The notes: generated by a model from the sequence alone, not told the origin. 64,000 bases of DNA from UBA11612 sp963662375 (GCA_963662375.2 CAXXRP010000003.1:104098-168097), one strand, 5' to 3'. Counted from the stretch's first letter, positions 44,888 to 54,419 are shown. Made by a program: numbers and translations.

Positions 44888-45226
44888 ATGGAAAATATAC
44901 ATGCCCTCGCCCAGCAGGCCTCCGGTATGGCGGCTCACGGCCCCGAGGATTTTTGGTATTTGCTCACAATCTTTGTTCTCGCGGTTTTTGTCGGTTTCTA
45001 TGTGGTGTGGAGTGTGACGCCCGCCCTGCATTCACCGCTTATGTCCGTTACCAATGCCGTCTCCAGTGTGATTATTGTCGGCGCGATTTTGGCGGCGGGG
45101 CCTGAGATGCTCGGTCCGTCCATAATTCTTGGCTTTCTGGCCGTTGTGCTGGCCTCGGTGAATATCTTCGGCGGGTTCATCGTTACTCAGCGGATGCTTC
45201 ACATGTTCAAGAAAAAAGGCAAATAG
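44888..45226 (+). CDS. pntAB: NAD(P) transhydrogenase subunit alpha part 2 (membrane)
   Basis: The 112-residue membrane subunit has three hydrophobic helices: FWYLLTIFVLAVFVGFYVVW, the SPLMSVTNAVSSVIIVGAIL signature and ASVNIFGGFIVTQRMLHMFK. It is the C-terminal membrane part of PntA, encoded separately. GGAGGC lies before the ATG. It assembles with PntB to form the proton channel. Confidence 0.95.
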   Translation: MENIHALAQQASGMAAHGPEDFWYLLTIFVLAVFVGFYVVWSVTPALHSPLMSVTNAVSSVIIVGAILAAGPEMLGPSIILGFLAVVLASVNIFGGFIVTQRMLHMFKKKGK

Positions 45227-45235
45227 GGAATCGTC

Positions 45236-46627
45236 ATGACATTGGGCGTCACACTTTTTGCCTACATTGTTGCGGGCATCTGTTTCATCCTGACCCTACG
45301 CGGTCTGTCTAATCCCAAAACCGCGCGCCGGGGCAACACCTTTGGCATGATCGGTATGGCGATCGCTATTATCACCACAATTGCCTCGCCGATTGTGCAG
45401 AGCTATGCGTGGATCGTCGCGGGCATCGCTGTCGGCGGGGCGGTCGGCGCGGTGATTGCGCGGAAAATTCAGATGACCTCGCTCCCGCAGCTTGTCGCTG
45501 CGTTTCACAGCCTGGTGGGCTTGGCTGCGGTGCTGGTGGCGACCGCGGCGCTGTTGTCGCCCGAAAGCTATAATATCGGGACGGTCGGCAATATTTCGGC
45601 CGGCAGTTTGGCGGAGATGTCGCTGGGCCTAGCCATCGGTGCCATCACCTTTTCCGGGTCGGTCATCGCTTTTGCGAAACTACAAGGTATGATGACCGGT
45701 AATCCCCTGGTGTTTAGAGGCCAGCACGCGCTCAATGCCCTGCTCGGCATTACCATGGTGGCGCTCGTGATCCTGTTTTGCCTCAGCGAAGACTACAATC
45801 TGTTCTTCGCGCTTGCGGCGGTCAGTTTCGTGTTGGGTTTCCTTTTGATTTTGCCGATCGGTGGCGCGGACATGCCTGTTGTTGTGTCCATGCTTAACAG
45901 CTACTCCGGCTGGGCGGCGGCTGGCATCGGTTTTACGATGGAGAACAGCCTCCTCGTTATCGTCGGCGCTTTGGTAGGTTCGTCCGGTGCGATCTTGTCC
46001 TACATCATGTGTAAGGGCATGAACCGCTCCATCTTCAATGTCATTCTCGGCGGATTTGGTGGCGATTCCGTGGCGGCGGGCCCGGCTGGCTCCAAGGAGC
46101 AACGCCCGGTTAAGGCAGGCTTTGCCGATGACGCCGCCTTCATCATGAAGAACGCGTCCAAGGTTATCGTTGTTCCCGGTTACGGCATGGCGGTCGCCCA
46201 GGCCCAACATGCCCTGCGTGAAATGGTCGATCAGTTGAAGGCTGCGGGCGTGGACGTAAAGTACGCCATTCACCCGGTGGCCGGGCGCATGCCGGGGCAC
46301 ATGAACGTGCTGCTAGCCGAAGCTAACGTACCTTATGATGAAGTATTCGAGTTAGAAGCGATCAATCACGAATTCTCCACCGCCGATACGGTGTACGTGA
46401 TTGGTGCCAACGACGTTACAAATCCGGGGGCAAAAACGGACCTCGCCAGCCCGCTTTACGGCATGCCCATCCTCGATGTGGAGAAGGCCAAAACCGTGTT
46501 GTTTGTAAAGCGCACTATGTCACCCGGTTATGCGGGTGTCGACAACGAGTTGTTCTTTCGCGACAACACTATGATGCTGTTCGGCGATGCCAAGAAGATG
46601 ACCGAGGCAATTGTCGGCGCGTTATAG
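45236..46627 (+). CDS. pntB: NAD(P) transhydrogenase subunit beta
   Basis: The 463-residue protein has an N-terminal membrane domain (about residues 1-265, with FHSLVGLAAVLVATAALL and ADMPVVVSMLNSYSGWAAAG) and a C-terminal NADP-binding domain III: VIVVPGYGMAVAQAQHALRE, HPVAGRMPGHMNVLLAEANV, GANDVTNPGA and KRTMSPGYAGVDNELF. It couples hydride transfer from NADH to NADP with proton entry and supplies NADPH. Confidence 0.95.
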   Translation: MTLGVTLFAYIVAGICFILTLRGLSNPKTARRGNTFGMIGMAIAIITTIASPIVQSYAWIVAGIAVGGAVGAVIARKIQMTSLPQLVAAFHSLVGLAAVLVATAALLSPESYNIGTVGNISAGSLAEMSLGLAIGAITFSGSVIAFAKLQGMMTGNPLVFRGQHALNALLGITMVALVILFCLSEDYNLFFALAAVSFVLGFLLILPIGGADMPVVVSMLNSYSGWAAAGIGFTMENSLLVIVGALVGSSGAILSYIMCKGMNRSIFNVILGGFGGDSVAAGPAGSKEQRPVKAGFADDAAFIMKNASKVIVVPGYGMAVAQAQHALREMVDQLKAAGVDVKYAIHPVAGRMPGHMNVLLAEANVPYDEVFELEAINHEFSTADTVYVIGANDVTNPGAKTDLASPLYGMPILDVEKAKTVLFVKRTMSPGYAGVDNELFFRDNTMMLFGDAKKMTEAIVGAL

Positions 46628-46686
46628 GTCTACCGGGGCCGCCGGACATAATGTGCGGTACGCTGAGATCGATGAGAAAAACGATC

Positions 46687-47807
46687 ATGAAAACTTTTCC
46701 ACATTTCGCTTCCAATAACATAATCATGCTATTCGCATTCACGCTCATTGGGTGGGGAGTTCAACAAGAACAAGCCGCGCATGCCGCGGATAACACATGT
46801 TCAGCCGAATATATATAGAGCGTGTTTGCCAACGAAGAATTCATAGATGTAAGTGCCTTTCTTTTGGGCGGTGAATATGCCGAGGAACCACGGCGTGCAC
46901 TCCCTAACGTAAAGCGGGCATTTGTTGAACAGAGCCGCATGCTGATCATTTTAGTTGGATGAGAAAAATCTCGGGAGAACTTATCACGGTTCAGTATTCC
47001 CCAGCTAGAATCGCGATTTCGAGCTACTGCAGAGTATGCGGCGCGTCCCATAAACAAGAGCGCTGAATCTTTTTTTTCATTTGACGAAGGATCGCCACCA
47101 ACCGCATTTGTCACGTTGGATTACACCGACGATGGCAAGGATCATCGAGATTTTTCTTCCGATATAGTTGCGAACAGCCATTGCATTGCCTCCGTTACAT
47201 TTTCGGCTGAGCTTCAATCAAACGACGCGGAAACATGGGAATTCGCCAGGTATAAGGTTCGCGAAATACGGCAAGTTGTTCTTCAGACCGAAGGTCCTAC
47301 TCAATTTAATCCTCTCGGCCAGAGATTCTCGCTCGACGGCATCGTAAATGTTGTTTTGCAAATTTTGTATGCTGCGCTAATTGGAGGCGCCTTCTTCCTA
47401 GTTTGCCAACGCGTCTATGAAGTTAAGTTCACAAAATCAGTAAAATTGTATTCCCTAATAATTATTGTGCTGTCGGCTTTTAGCGTAGCGGTTACAGTTA
47501 TCGCTGGAGAAGCCCTGCCGGGCTTCCCAACGGTCATGCCCTACGAGGGGATATTTATTTTGGCTTGGTGGGAGCGCTTCATACCGCCCTGTTGATATTC
47601 CGAACGTCCCGACTGATTCTTGCCACGATTTCGATTATGGTCGGATTGTTCACTATTATTCCGATATACCGAAGTATCGGATGGATTGGAGAAATTCCAG
47701 CCAACCAGCTAATTGGAATTGGTATTGGTTTAGCGCTGCTTACCTACGCAATTTCCGGCAGTTTCTCGAAAAGGTCCCAGTCGGGCGAGCGCCAAGATTC
47801 AGCGTAG
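46687..47807 (+). pseudogene. Unknown exported/membrane protein, two stops and a frameshift, lower GC
   Basis: From ATG 46687 one frame runs with a signal-like start (IIMLFAFTLIGWGVQQEQAA), then TAG at 46816-46818 and TGA at 46960-46962, then is open to 47595. It encodes a periplasmic region (HCIASVTFSAELQSNDAETW) and membrane helices (VLQILYAALIGGAFFLVCQR; SLIIIVLSAFSVAVTVIAG). Around 47565-47575 (a T4 run) the frame shifts, and LVGALHTALLIFRTSRLILA and further helices continue to 47807. I do not recognise the family. Its base composition is visibly more AT-rich than the flanking pnt and kup genes, suggesting horizontal origin. Confidence 0.6.
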
Positions 47808-48117
47808 CGGGGCGAGAAATGTTGTTGAATAACGGCTGCGTTATTTTCTGGCGGATATAACTATACCCCCGCCGAGCGCCTAGCAGCCGCGTTGTTCATG
47901 GTGGACCGTTACACAGAAAAAATCTCTCGTTGGCTGGCAGTTTGGCCCCGGCCCACGTTGTACCCTTGGGTTGATAACTCTGAGGAAAAAACAACCCAAA
48001 CATAGTGAATTTTCCCCTCTCAGGCCTTTGCAGGGCTGCGCGAGGGTGCTAAACGAGGCCCGCTTTCCCGGCGGCTTACGTGGCCCCGTAACCGCAGATA
48101 GGTTTGCGGCATTTGAT
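47808..48117 (+). other. Intergenic region, 310 nt, upstream of kup
   Basis: An open frame extends upstream of the kup start to 47971, but it lacks a ribosome-binding site and family similarity, so I treat it as leader. No terminator or RNA gene is evident. The region is presumed to hold the kup promoter. Confidence 0.4.
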
Positions 48118-50067
48118 ATGAACCAGGAAACGCCTGGCGAGACACCCCAATCTTCATCTCCGGAAATCGCACCGACTGAGGGAGGCGAGGAGCATCACGC
48201 ACGGGCGCGGTCCATGCGCGCACTGATGATCGGCGCCGTCGGTGTCATCTACGGTGATATTGGCACCAGTCCTATTTACGCCATTCGCCAGGCTTTCACC
48301 GGCAACCACCCCATGGCCGTGGACGAGATCAACGTTCTTGGTCTGCTTTCTCTGGTGTTCTGGGCGCTGATTGTGGTGGTCACCCTAAAGTACACCATGC
48401 TGATGACCATGGCCGACAACAAAGGCCAAGGCGGAAGCCTTGCGCTTTTGGCGCGTCTGAACCAGGCCGTGAAAGGTGACCGCCGCGCTTGGTTTGCACC
48501 ACTGATTGTTGTTCTCGGTGTTACTGCAGGAGCGTTATTTTACGGCGACAGCATGATCACGCCCGCTATTTCGGTTCTTAGTGCTGTGGAAGGTCTCAAC
48601 GTTGCTGTGCCGGGTCTCGGCCGCTTCGTCATTCCGCTGACCATCGCTATTCTTGTTTCACTGTTTCTCCTTCAAAGCCGCGGTACGGCCAAGGTGGGGC
48701 GCCTCTTTGGCCCTATCATGATCGTCTGGTTTATTACGCTCGCCGTCATCGGCGTGTTCAATATTATCCAGACGCCCGCCATTCTTGTGGCCCTCAATCC
48801 CTGGTACGCGTTTCAGTTCTTCCTGGTTCATACGACCGCGGCCTTCCTCTCGCTTTCTGCCGTCATTTTGGTAGTGACTGGCGGAGAGGCGCTTTATGCG
48901 GATATGGGTCATTTCGGCCGCGAGCCGGTAAAGCGGTCGTGGATCATGTTCGTGCTGCCGGCATTGACGCTTAATTATTTTGGCCAGGGCGCGCTACTGT
49001 TGCGTTCGCCCGAAGCGGTGACCAGCCCCTTTTACCGTATGGTCCCTGAGTGGGCGGTGCTGCCCATGGTCGGGCTGGCGACAGTCGCCACGGTTATCGC
49101 ATCTCAAGCGGTGATCACCGGGTCGTTTTCCGTAACCCGCCAGGCCATGCAGCTGGGCTTCCTGCCGCGTATGGCCACCGTACATACATCGGAAACCGAG
49201 TCAGGCCAGATCTACATTCCCTTCGTGAATTGGATGTTGTTGGCGGCCGTTATTCTGCTGGTACTAGGGTTCCAGACATCCAATAACTTGGCGTCGGCAT
49301 ACGGCGTGGCGCTGTCCATGACCATGCTTATCGATACGGTGCTCGTGGCGGTAGCCATGGTTCTGATGTGGAAATGGAAGGCATGGATTGCCGGCGCTGT
49401 TACCATCGGTCTGCTGATTGTCGACATGGCGTTTGTCGCCTCAAACGCGACAAAGATCCCGTCGGGGGGATGGGTTCCGGTCGCTGTTGGCGCTGCGGTT
49501 TTTCTTCTGTTGATGACGTGGAAGAAGGGACGAAAGCTTCTCTTCAATCGCATGGCTGAGGAAGCGATGCCGGTCGAGGCCTTCCTTGAATCCCTCAATC
49601 CCAGTATCACCCGCGTGCCAGGCACCGCCTTTTTTCTTTCCGGAACGACTGACGGCGTGCCTCACGCCATGCTGCACAATCTCAAACACAATAAGGTGGT
49701 TCACGAGCGGGTGGTGCTCTTGACCGTGGTCATCGAGGAGGTGCCGCATGTGCTCAGCACTAAGCGCATAGAAGTTCAACATCTTGGCCGGCGTTTCTAT
49801 CGCATGTTGATGCGGTACGGGTATATGGACGCGACGAATATTCCAGCCGATCTCGAAGCGTTCGCGCCGTCGAATTTCGAATTCAACAACATGGAAATTT
49901 CATACTTCCTAGGCCGCGAAACACTTCTCCCCAGCCGGCGGCCCGGCATGGCGCTTTGGCGGGAAGGGTTGTTCGCCTGGATGTCGCGTTCGGCCACCAG
50001 CACTATGGATTTCTTCAAACTACCGCCGGACCGTGTGGTGGAAGTAGGCACGCAGGTGGAGATTTAG
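48118..50067 (+). CDS. kup: Kup-family potassium uptake protein
   Basis: The 649-residue protein has the KUP hallmark GVIYGDIGTSPIYAIRQAFT near residue 45, about twelve transmembrane helices (for example LIVVLGVTAGALFYGDSMIT and AVILVVTGGEALYADMGHFG) and the KUP C-terminal cytosolic domain (FFLSGTTDGVPHAMLHNLKH; SYFLGRETLLP). It imports K+ with protons. The ATG at 48118 precedes an acidic, unstructured N-terminus, normal for the family. Its stop overlaps the end of the convergent GNAT pseudogene by 2-3 nt. Confidence 0.93.
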   Translation: MNQETPGETPQSSSPEIAPTEGGEEHHARARSMRALMIGAVGVIYGDIGTSPIYAIRQAFTGNHPMAVDEINVLGLLSLVFWALIVVVTLKYTMLMTMADNKGQGGSLALLARLNQAVKGDRRAWFAPLIVVLGVTAGALFYGDSMITPAISVLSAVEGLNVAVPGLGRFVIPLTIAILVSLFLLQSRGTAKVGRLFGPIMIVWFITLAVIGVFNIIQTPAILVALNPWYAFQFFLVHTTAAFLSLSAVILVVTGGEALYADMGHFGREPVKRSWIMFVLPALTLNYFGQGALLLRSPEAVTSPFYRMVPEWAVLPMVGLATVATVIASQAVITGSFSVTRQAMQLGFLPRMATVHTSETESGQIYIPFVNWMLLAAVILLVLGFQTSNNLASAYGVALSMTMLIDTVLVAVAMVLMWKWKAWIAGAVTIGLLIVDMAFVASNATKIPSGGWVPVAVGAAVFLLLMTWKKGRKLLFNRMAEEAMPVEAFLESLNPSITRVPGTAFFLSGTTDGVPHAMLHNLKHNKVVHERVVLLTVVIEEVPHVLSTKRIEVQHLGRRFYRMLMRYGYMDATNIPADLEAFAPSNFEFNNMEISYFLGRETLLPSRRPGMALWREGLFAWMSRSATSTMDFFKLPPDRVVEVGTQVEI

Positions 50068-50539
50068 GCCAGCGCCAGTCCCATTCGTACGGCGGTGAAA
50101 CGAAAACCGGGAATGTGTTCGGTGCGCCGGCCTTCAGCCACCCAGCCGCGCGATCTGTAAAACGCCACGGCATTTTCGTTTGCCGCCAGCACTTCCAGCA
50201 TCACCTTTCGCTGTCCGGCGCGCTTCAACGTATTGATGGCCGCATCTTAAAGGGCCGATCCGATTCCGCAGCCCTGGTATCCCGGGCGTACATAAAGCAT
50301 CCAGACCACTCCAGCGGGATCCACACCCACAACGTCGGGCATTTCGCCGCCCATTTCGGCTACCCAGATGCTTTGCCATTCTCCGGCGACAAAGCCACCG
50401 ATATCGGCGCTTTGGGCCATCGCATCGGCTGTGTCGTCTGGCAGAATATTCTGATTGGCGTTGAGCCAGGACTCCCGCACCAAGGCGGCAATATCCTGGC
50501 ATCAGCGGTTGTTGCCTGCCGGATACGAATTGTGGTCAC
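50064..50539 (-). pseudogene. GNAT N-acetyltransferase, frameshift plus nonsense
   Basis: Starting at GTG 50539 (GAGGA upstream) the frame reads TIRIRQATTADA, then shifts near 50498-50503 to DIAALVRESWL and VAGEWQSIWVAEMGGEMPDV, the acetyl-CoA motif VRPGYQGCGIGSAL, then TAA at 50247-50249. Beyond the stop the same frame continues DAAINTLKRAGQRKVMLEVL and AVAFYRSRGWVAEGR to a natural TAA at 50064. The 476-nt length is one short of a multiple of three. Relatives have Leu at the stop. Substrate unknown. Confidence 0.75.
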
Positions 50540-50606
50540 TGGTGCGTCCTCATTCCCAAAGTAAGTCCGGCAACAGTACGTGTGCGGGGGTTTCCGGGGC
50601 GTTAAC

Positions 50607-50636
50607 AGCAAAAAACGGAGCAGCGATGCTCCGTTT
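50607..50636 (-). terminator. Rho-independent terminator after rpsU
   Basis: On the minus strand the stem AAACGGAGCA / TGCTCCGTTT with a TCGC loop (plus-strand 50613-50622 and 50627-50636) is followed by a T run. It lies about 60 nt after the rpsU stop. Confidence 0.8.
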
Positions 50637-50695
50637 CATATCTTTTTAAGGGGAAATGAGCCTGCTCAAGAGCGGCCCCGGGGCTTGAGCGGAAC

Positions 50696-50902
50696 CTAGA
50701 AGCCATCGCGTTCGATACGCTTGCGTTCCATTTTGCGGGCACGTCGTACAGATTCGGCTTTCTCGCGGGCCTTCTTTTCGGATGGCTTTTCGTAGGACTT
50801 GCGCAGTTTCATTTCTCTGAAAACGCCTTCGCGCTGCATCTTTTTCTTCAGCGCTTTTAGGGCCTGATCGACATTGTTGTCGCGGACTACTACCTGTACC
50901 AG
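50696..50902 (-). CDS. rpsU: 30S ribosomal protein S21, apparent CTG start
   Basis: The 68-residue protein reads VQVVVRDNNVDQALKALKKK, MQREGVFREMKLRKSYEKPS and ends in a basic tail ERKRIERDGF, clearly S21. The codon where family proteins start is CTG (50900-50902), placed seven nt after a perfect AAGGAG. The nearest upstream in-frame alternative is a TTG at 50968 that lacks this signal and would add a foreign 22-residue extension. So the start is either a rare CTG or a sequence change from ATG/GTG. The terminator follows at 50607-50636. Confidence 0.9.
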   Translation of the reverse strand: MVQVVVRDNNVDQALKALKKKMQREGVFREMKLRKSYEKPSEKKAREKAESVRRARKMERKRIERDGF

Positions 50903-51037
50903 GGTCGTTCTCCTTCGAATGCGTGTTTCCGTCGGGCGCCTCCATTGGTCGTTAAAGGGCCGCCTCAATAGGGGCGGGTGTATATCACAGGGATTCCCCC
51001 ATGGGAAGGCTGCTCAGCGGCTGTTTACTGCGGTTTT

Positions 51038-51433
51038 TCACCGGTTCGCGCGGTTTTTTAGCTGGTGGTGTATCGCGCGCTCGAACCTGTCTTGATAACG
51101 GGCTGCCACAAGCGGCTGTAGGGGAAATTTGTCCGCCGCCTGAAACACCATGATGTAGGACTGCGCCCGCGCGCCGTCGGGTCCGTCCGCTTCAAATATG
51201 ATATTGGTGCGCATGTGGCGCGTGCGCGGCGTGCCGTCATCGTAGATGTGCACATATTTTCTGTAGTTGTCAGCAAGGTCGTTCGCGTCGTTGTGGAAAG
51301 GCTCGTCCACCGCCGGAAGACGTACGGTGGCGTGGGCGAAAAGTTCATCCATCCCGTCCAAATCGCCCCGGTCGAGGAGATCGCAATATCTGTGCAGCAG
51401 GTTCTGAATGGCGACGTAGTCGGCGGTGTCCAT
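51038..51433 (-). CDS. SnoaL-like NTF2-fold protein
   Basis: The 131-residue product (ATG 51433, AAGAGG upstream) reads DYVAIQNLLHRYCDLLDRGD with DELFAHATVRLPA, then HMRTNIIFEADGPDGARAQS and a C-terminal ARYQDRFER strand. This is the SnoaL-like family that includes ring-hydroxylating dioxygenase small-subunit-like and dehydratase-like proteins. The ending AIHHQLKNRANR departs from the usual final strand, so the last dozen residues may be altered by an indel. Function unknown. Confidence 0.7.
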   Translation of the reverse strand: MDTADYVAIQNLLHRYCDLLDRGDLDGMDELFAHATVRLPAVDEPFHNDANDLADNYRKYVHIYDDGTPRTRHMRTNIIFEADGPDGARAQSYIMVFQAADKFPLQPLVAARYQDRFERAIHHQLKNRANR

Positions 51434-51568
51434 GGTGCCTCTTGGTACGTACCGTTGTCGTGGGGAGGAGTTCTACTAAAGAATGCCCTCGATTTGTCCT
51501 ATTAGGTGCTCGGAAAACATTGTAGTTTTCCGATGCCCCTGTCCGAACTAATTTTTCGATAGATAACC

Positions 51569-52132
51569 ATGCCTGTTCTTCCCATTGCCCGCATGGGTGC
51601 CGACGTACTGAAGCAGCGCGCCGAGGAGGTGATGGATTTCAACGATCCTGCCTTGCCCGCGCTGGTAGATAATATGCTCGAAACCATAGCGGCGGCGGAA
51701 GGCGTGGGGCTGGCCGCACCCCAGGTCTCGGCATCCAGGCGTATTGCGATTTTTTTCGTGCCTGCCGCGCGCAACAACGAAATGGAAGTGCCGCTCACGG
51801 TGATGGTCAATCCGGTCATCACGCCTGTGGCGCAAACGCAGGAAGAGGGCTGGGAGGCGTGCCTCTCCGTTCCCGGCCTCATGGGCAAGGTACCGCGGTA
51901 CACGGCGATCAAGTACCGGTTTCAGGATTTGACCGGCGAGACGGTGGAGCGCGTGGCGGAGGACTTCCACGCTCGCGTCGTTCAACATGAATGCGATCAT
52001 TTGGACGGTATTCTCTATCCTATGCGCATGAATGATATGACGACCTTGGCCTTCGCCGATGTGCTCGACGTCGAGACACGCGCCAAGGGTGAGGAATTGT
52101 ACTTGGACGAAGAGGGAGTCATCGCGGAATGA
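51569..52132 (+). CDS. def: Peptide deformylase
   Basis: The 187-residue protein has the three deformylase motifs: GVGLAAPQ (residues 45-52), EACLSVPG with metal ligand Cys98, and QHECDH with His140, Glu141 and His144. It removes the formyl group from nascent proteins using a divalent metal. Motif 2 has EACLS rather than the usual EGCLS, as in some alphaproteobacterial paralogs, so this may be a secondary deformylase. The stop overlaps the ATG of the COQ9-family gene (ATGA), indicating coupling. Confidence 0.92.
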   Translation: MPVLPIARMGADVLKQRAEEVMDFNDPALPALVDNMLETIAAAEGVGLAAPQVSASRRIAIFFVPAARNNEMEVPLTVMVNPVITPVAQTQEEGWEACLSVPGLMGKVPRYTAIKYRFQDLTGETVERVAEDFHARVVQHECDHLDGILYPMRMNDMTTLAFADVLDVETRAKGEELYLDEEGVIAE

Positions 52133-52833
52133 CCAAAACTAAGGGTTCGGCAACGGACAAAGCCCGCCGCGAGAAAGCGGCGCAGCGCGACGCGCTCCTC
52201 ATGGCGGCGTTGCCGCACGTGCCCTTCGACGGGTGGAGTCAGAAGACGTTGAAGGCCGCGGCGGAGAGCACCGGCGTTGGCGCCGATGCTGTGCGGCGGT
52301 TCTTTCCGGGGGGTGTGAAAGATGCTGTCGCCCATTTTATCGATCTTGCCGACCGGCGCATGTTGGAAGACTTGGAATCCTACGACCTTGCCTCCATGAA
52401 AGTGCGTGAGCGTGTCTCTATTGCCGTACGCCTGCGTCTGCAACGCTGGACACCGCACCGCGAAGTGGTGCGGCGCGCTCTGGTACTCTCTCCCCTGCCG
52501 CCCTTCGCCGGCGGCACCATGCGCGGGTGGTACAAAACCGTGGACGCTATCTGGCGTGCGGCGGGTGACACATCCACTGACTTTAATTTTTATACCAAAC
52601 GCGGTCTTCTCGCGGCGGTTTATGGCGCCACATTGCTGTATTGGCTGGATGATAAATCGGAAGACTGCGCCGCCACCTGGACCTTTCTCAACCGCCGCAT
52701 CGCCGATGTCATGAAAGTTCCGCAGTTCAAAAGCCGCATCAACGAACGCCTAAAGAACCTGCCCAGTGCGCGCAGCGTGTTCCACCGCTTCGCACAGCGC
52801 CGCCCGCCGGGATTTCACTGCATTTCGCGTTAG
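52129..52833 (+). CDS. COQ9-family protein
   Basis: The 234-residue protein has a TetR-like N-terminal helix-turn-helix region (GWSQKTLKAAAESTGVGADA then VRRFFPGGVKDAVAHFIDLA) and the COQ9 domain (WRAAGDTSTDFNFYTKRGLL with AAVYGATLLYWLDDKSED). The FNFYTKR motif is the family signature. COQ9 binds isoprenoid lipids and supports ubiquinone biosynthesis. It overlaps def by four bases. The Lys/Arg-rich first 20 residues are probably disordered. Confidence 0.9.
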   Translation: MTKTKGSATDKARREKAAQRDALLMAALPHVPFDGWSQKTLKAAAESTGVGADAVRRFFPGGVKDAVAHFIDLADRRMLEDLESYDLASMKVRERVSIAVRLRLQRWTPHREVVRRALVLSPLPPFAGGTMRGWYKTVDAIWRAAGDTSTDFNFYTKRGLLAAVYGATLLYWLDDKSEDCAATWTFLNRRIADVMKVPQFKSRINERLKNLPSARSVFHRFAQRRPPGFHCISR

Positions 52834-52840
52834 GGCGCCC

Positions 52841-53536
52841 ATGATGGATCTTCACTACTGGACCACGCCTAACGGACACAAGATCACGATGTTTCTGGAA
52901 GAGGCAGATGTGCCATACCGGATTATTCCGGTGAACATCGGCGCCGGTGATCAGTTCAATCCGGATTTCTTGCGCATCGCGCCCAACAACCGCATTCCGG
53001 CGATTGTCGACACTTCACCTGCGGACGGCGGCGAGCCCATTCCTGTGTTTGAGTCAGGGGCGATCTTGCAGTACCTTGCCGAGAAGACCGGAAAGTTCAT
53101 ACCTACCGAGACGCGCGGGCGAGTCGAAGTTATGCAATGGCTATTTTGGCAGATGGGTGGGCTGGGTCCCATGGCCGGACAGAACCACCATTTTGTGCAG
53201 TATGCGCCCGAGCGCATTCCCTATGCGATGGACCGCTATGTGAAGGAGACGAACCGTCTTTATGGCGTGTTGAACAAGCGCCTTTTAGACCGAGATTGTG
53301 TTGCGGGCGAGTACTCAATCGCCGACATGGCGTGTTACCCGTGGGTTGTGTCACATGAGCGGCAACAGCAGGATCTTGAGGACTTTCCGCACCTTAAGCG
53401 TTGGTTCAAGGCCATTGCCGTGCGTCCGGCGACGGTGCGCGCCTACGAGCGGGCCAATGAGTTCAGCAATACGCCGACGGTGACAGAAGAGAGTGAAAAG
53501 ATTCACTTCGGCCAAACGGCCGACGTCACGCGCTAA
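52841..53536 (+). CDS. Nu-class-like glutathione S-transferase (YfcG/YghU type)
   Basis: The 231-residue protein begins MMDLHYWTTPNGHKITMFLE, where TPNGHK is the signature of YfcG-like disulfide-bond reductases. PVFESGAILQYLAEKTGKFI forms the glutathione site and WLFWQMGGLGPMAGQNHHF the start of the helical domain, also typical. Such enzymes reduce small disulfides with glutathione. The ATG at 52841 lies eight nt after the COQ9 gene stop, suggesting one operon with def and COQ9. Confidence 0.9.
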   Translation: MMDLHYWTTPNGHKITMFLEEADVPYRIIPVNIGAGDQFNPDFLRIAPNNRIPAIVDTSPADGGEPIPVFESGAILQYLAEKTGKFIPTETRGRVEVMQWLFWQMGGLGPMAGQNHHFVQYAPERIPYAMDRYVKETNRLYGVLNKRLLDRDCVAGEYSIADMACYPWVVSHERQQQDLEDFPHLKRWFKAIAVRPATVRAYERANEFSNTPTVTEESEKIHFGQTADVTR

Positions 53537-53539
53537 GGC

Positions 53540-54352
53540 TTAGGCGGGTTTGACGAACTTAAGCACGAACCGGTTTGTGCGGTCGCGGATGTCCGGTGCG
53601 AACACGCTGATGTCGAGCGGATCATCCGGATTGGCGAGGAGGTCGGTTGCTTCGACCAACTCGAATCCGGCCGCGGTCACTTCGTTTACAACGGTGCTTT
53701 TCTCGATGCGGTGATTCTTGCCCACGTCCGACACGCCCATGCCCGGTGCGGCGTGGTGATCGATGACACCATAAACCCCGCCAGGCTTTAGCGCGCTGTA
53801 AACGGCCTTGTTCATTGCCGCCGCGTTCCAATTCAGGTCGATCGTGTCGTGATAGATCATGACGATGAACACCGCGTCGAGACTATCCGGCAGCATTGGA
53901 TCGTCCAGCTCGGAATTCACTTCGACAATGTTCTTATAGCCCTGGTTATCTATGAGGTTGGCGAGGGGGCGGTTGCCGCCCTTCAATTGCTCGTGGAGGA
54001 AGTCGAGCATAGCTTTGTTGTTCTGCCCGTAGACGGTGCCGGTTTCGCCCACCGCTTCGGCCAAGACCGCGGTGAAATAACCGGTTGAGGCGATCAGTTC
54101 GGCAACCTTCATGCCCGGTTTGATACCGTAGAACGCCATAGTTTCGGCGGGCTTGCGCCCGTAATCCCGCTCCTTGTCGGACGTAGGCCGGCGCGCGCTC
54201 TCTCAAATGGCTTTGCGCAGTGGATCTGACACCTTGATGTCCGACGCGTGCACTATTTTTGGCGCGTCGGCGGTGAAAACGAGCGGCGGCGAAACGGCGG
54301 CGATGGTCGTTAGGGCCGGGGCCATCATCAGGAAATGTCGGCGTTTGATCAT
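53540..54352 (-). pseudogene. Secreted SAM-methyltransferase-like protein, opal mutation
   Basis: From ATG 54352 a Tat/Sec-like signal (MIKRRHFLMMAPALTTIAAV) leads to VSDPLRKAI and then TGA at 54203-54205. The frame continues ESARRPTSDKERDYGRKPAE and the methyltransferase body: GIKPGMKVAELIASTGYFTA (motif I), LDAVFIVMIYHDTID and LKPGGVYGVIDHHAA, ending in FVLKFVKPA. Restored length is 270 residues. It is a paralog of the partial gene at the left edge. An internal ATG at 54139 could give a signal-less cytosolic protein of 199 residues. Confidence 0.8.
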
Positions 54353-54419
54353 GCGTGCCCCCTCTCCAGGTTAGAGGCGCCATTGTGCCAGAACGCCAGC
54401 GGAGGGGACAGAGGGCAGA

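Noticed and set aside
7996..54205. Possible UGA=Trp or amber recoding, because several in-frame stops fall at Trp or Glu sites
   Set aside because: Stops of all three kinds occur as lesions, many intact genes in the window end in TGA or TAG (def ends in TGA, glnK in TAG), and intact genes encode Trp with TGG. Pseudogenization or error explains the data better.
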